Shown here: positions 63,658 through 64,000 of the stretch, one piece after another
How the letters are laid out: every line of letters starts with the position of its first letter
Position numbering within the stretch: position 1 is the stretch's first letter
From: Gemmatimonadota bacterium
GTDB lineage: Bacteria > Gemmatimonadota > Gemmatimonadetes > Longimicrobiales > Gaopeijiaceae
Direction: 5' to 3'
NCBI GenBank assembly: GCA_022826005.1
Contig: JAJDVT010000011.1
Location: 16,221 to 80,220, forward strand
Length of the DNA: 64,000 nucleotides
Notes under the pieces: generated by a model
Databases searched by the model: none
What the model was told of the DNA's origin: nothing
What the model saw: the letters and a program-made list of their open reading frames with translations, nothing else
Translations under genes and position numbers: made by a program

Positions 63658-64000
63658 CTAAATGTGGGAGTGGTGGACCCGCCGCTCCGCGAGCGCCTTC
63701 TTGAGCCGGTCCTCGTTGGGTCTCTGGTAACACTGGAGCACCGTCTGTGCCGTCCTCCAGCCTCCCAGTTCGCAGAGCACCTTGAGTGGCTGGTCCATCA
63801 AGTCCGAAGCAAACTTGCGCCTCAGCGAATGCCAGCCCCTGCCACGCTTGCGCTCCAGCCCGGCGAGCGCTTCGGCCCTGTTCCACCAGTCGCGCGCCGT
63901 GCCGTGGCCCACGCTCCTCGCGGAGTCCCTGCGGGCGGGCAACACGGGAGCGTCGCCGTTCCCGGGGTTCGCCTTCCGCGCCTCTTCCAGCACCCTTAGC
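63658..64000 (-). CDS. Tyrosine recombinase/integrase C-terminal part, continuing beyond the right edge
   Basis: RGRGWHSLRRKFASDLMDQPLKVLCELGGWRTAQTVLQCYQRPNEDRLKKALAERR (HxxR, GW, Y motifs). Confidence 0.75.
   Translation of the reverse strand, partial: LRVLEEARKANPGNGDAPVLPARRDSARSVGHGTARDWWNRAEALAGLERKRGRGWHSLRRKFASDLMDQPLKVLCELGGWRTAQTVLQCYQRPNEDRLKKALAERRVHHSHI

Noticed and set aside
1-64000. CRISPR arrays, tRNA, rRNA genes
   Set aside because: No regularly spaced repeat array, tRNA-like cloverleaf or conserved rRNA segment recognised by eye; a dedicated scan was not possible.

Overview
High-GC bacterial chromosomal window. Possibly Gemmatimonadota-like, judging only from gene style (many 6-bladed beta-propeller proteins, BlaI/BlaR1, large amidohydrolases); the taxonomy is inference. 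No rRNA, tRNA or CRISPR array was recognised. Main content: (i) a 10.4-kb type I PKS gene (KS-AT-DH-cMT-ER-KR-ACP-KS-AT*) followed by a NCS2-type permease running off the left edge; (ii) eight full-length 6-bladed beta-propeller proteins plus one remnant; (iii) a BlaI/BlaR1 pair; (iv) amidohydrolases, acetoacetyl-CoA synthetase, multiheme and barrel-fused cytochromes c, and a DAAO-like FAD oxidase; (v) an OsmC-family gene split by an in-frame UGA; (vi) a LolA/LolCDE-like export operon; (vii) a DUF5695 / TPR-gluzincin / DUF5695 operon; (viii) an SLC13 / outer-membrane protein / gamma-butyrobetaine-hydroxylase-like cluster and a tyrosine recombinase fragment at the right edge. Strongest leads: a probable selenocysteine OsmC protein with a SECIS-like hairpin; a degenerate terminal KS-AT half-module in the PKS; a 38-bp motif shared by three loci; a circularly permuted DAAO; a 20-aa amphipathic micropeptide missing from the ORF track; and a concentric double palindrome in front of the PKS. 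Many long ORFs in the supplied track are antisense artefacts of high GC.
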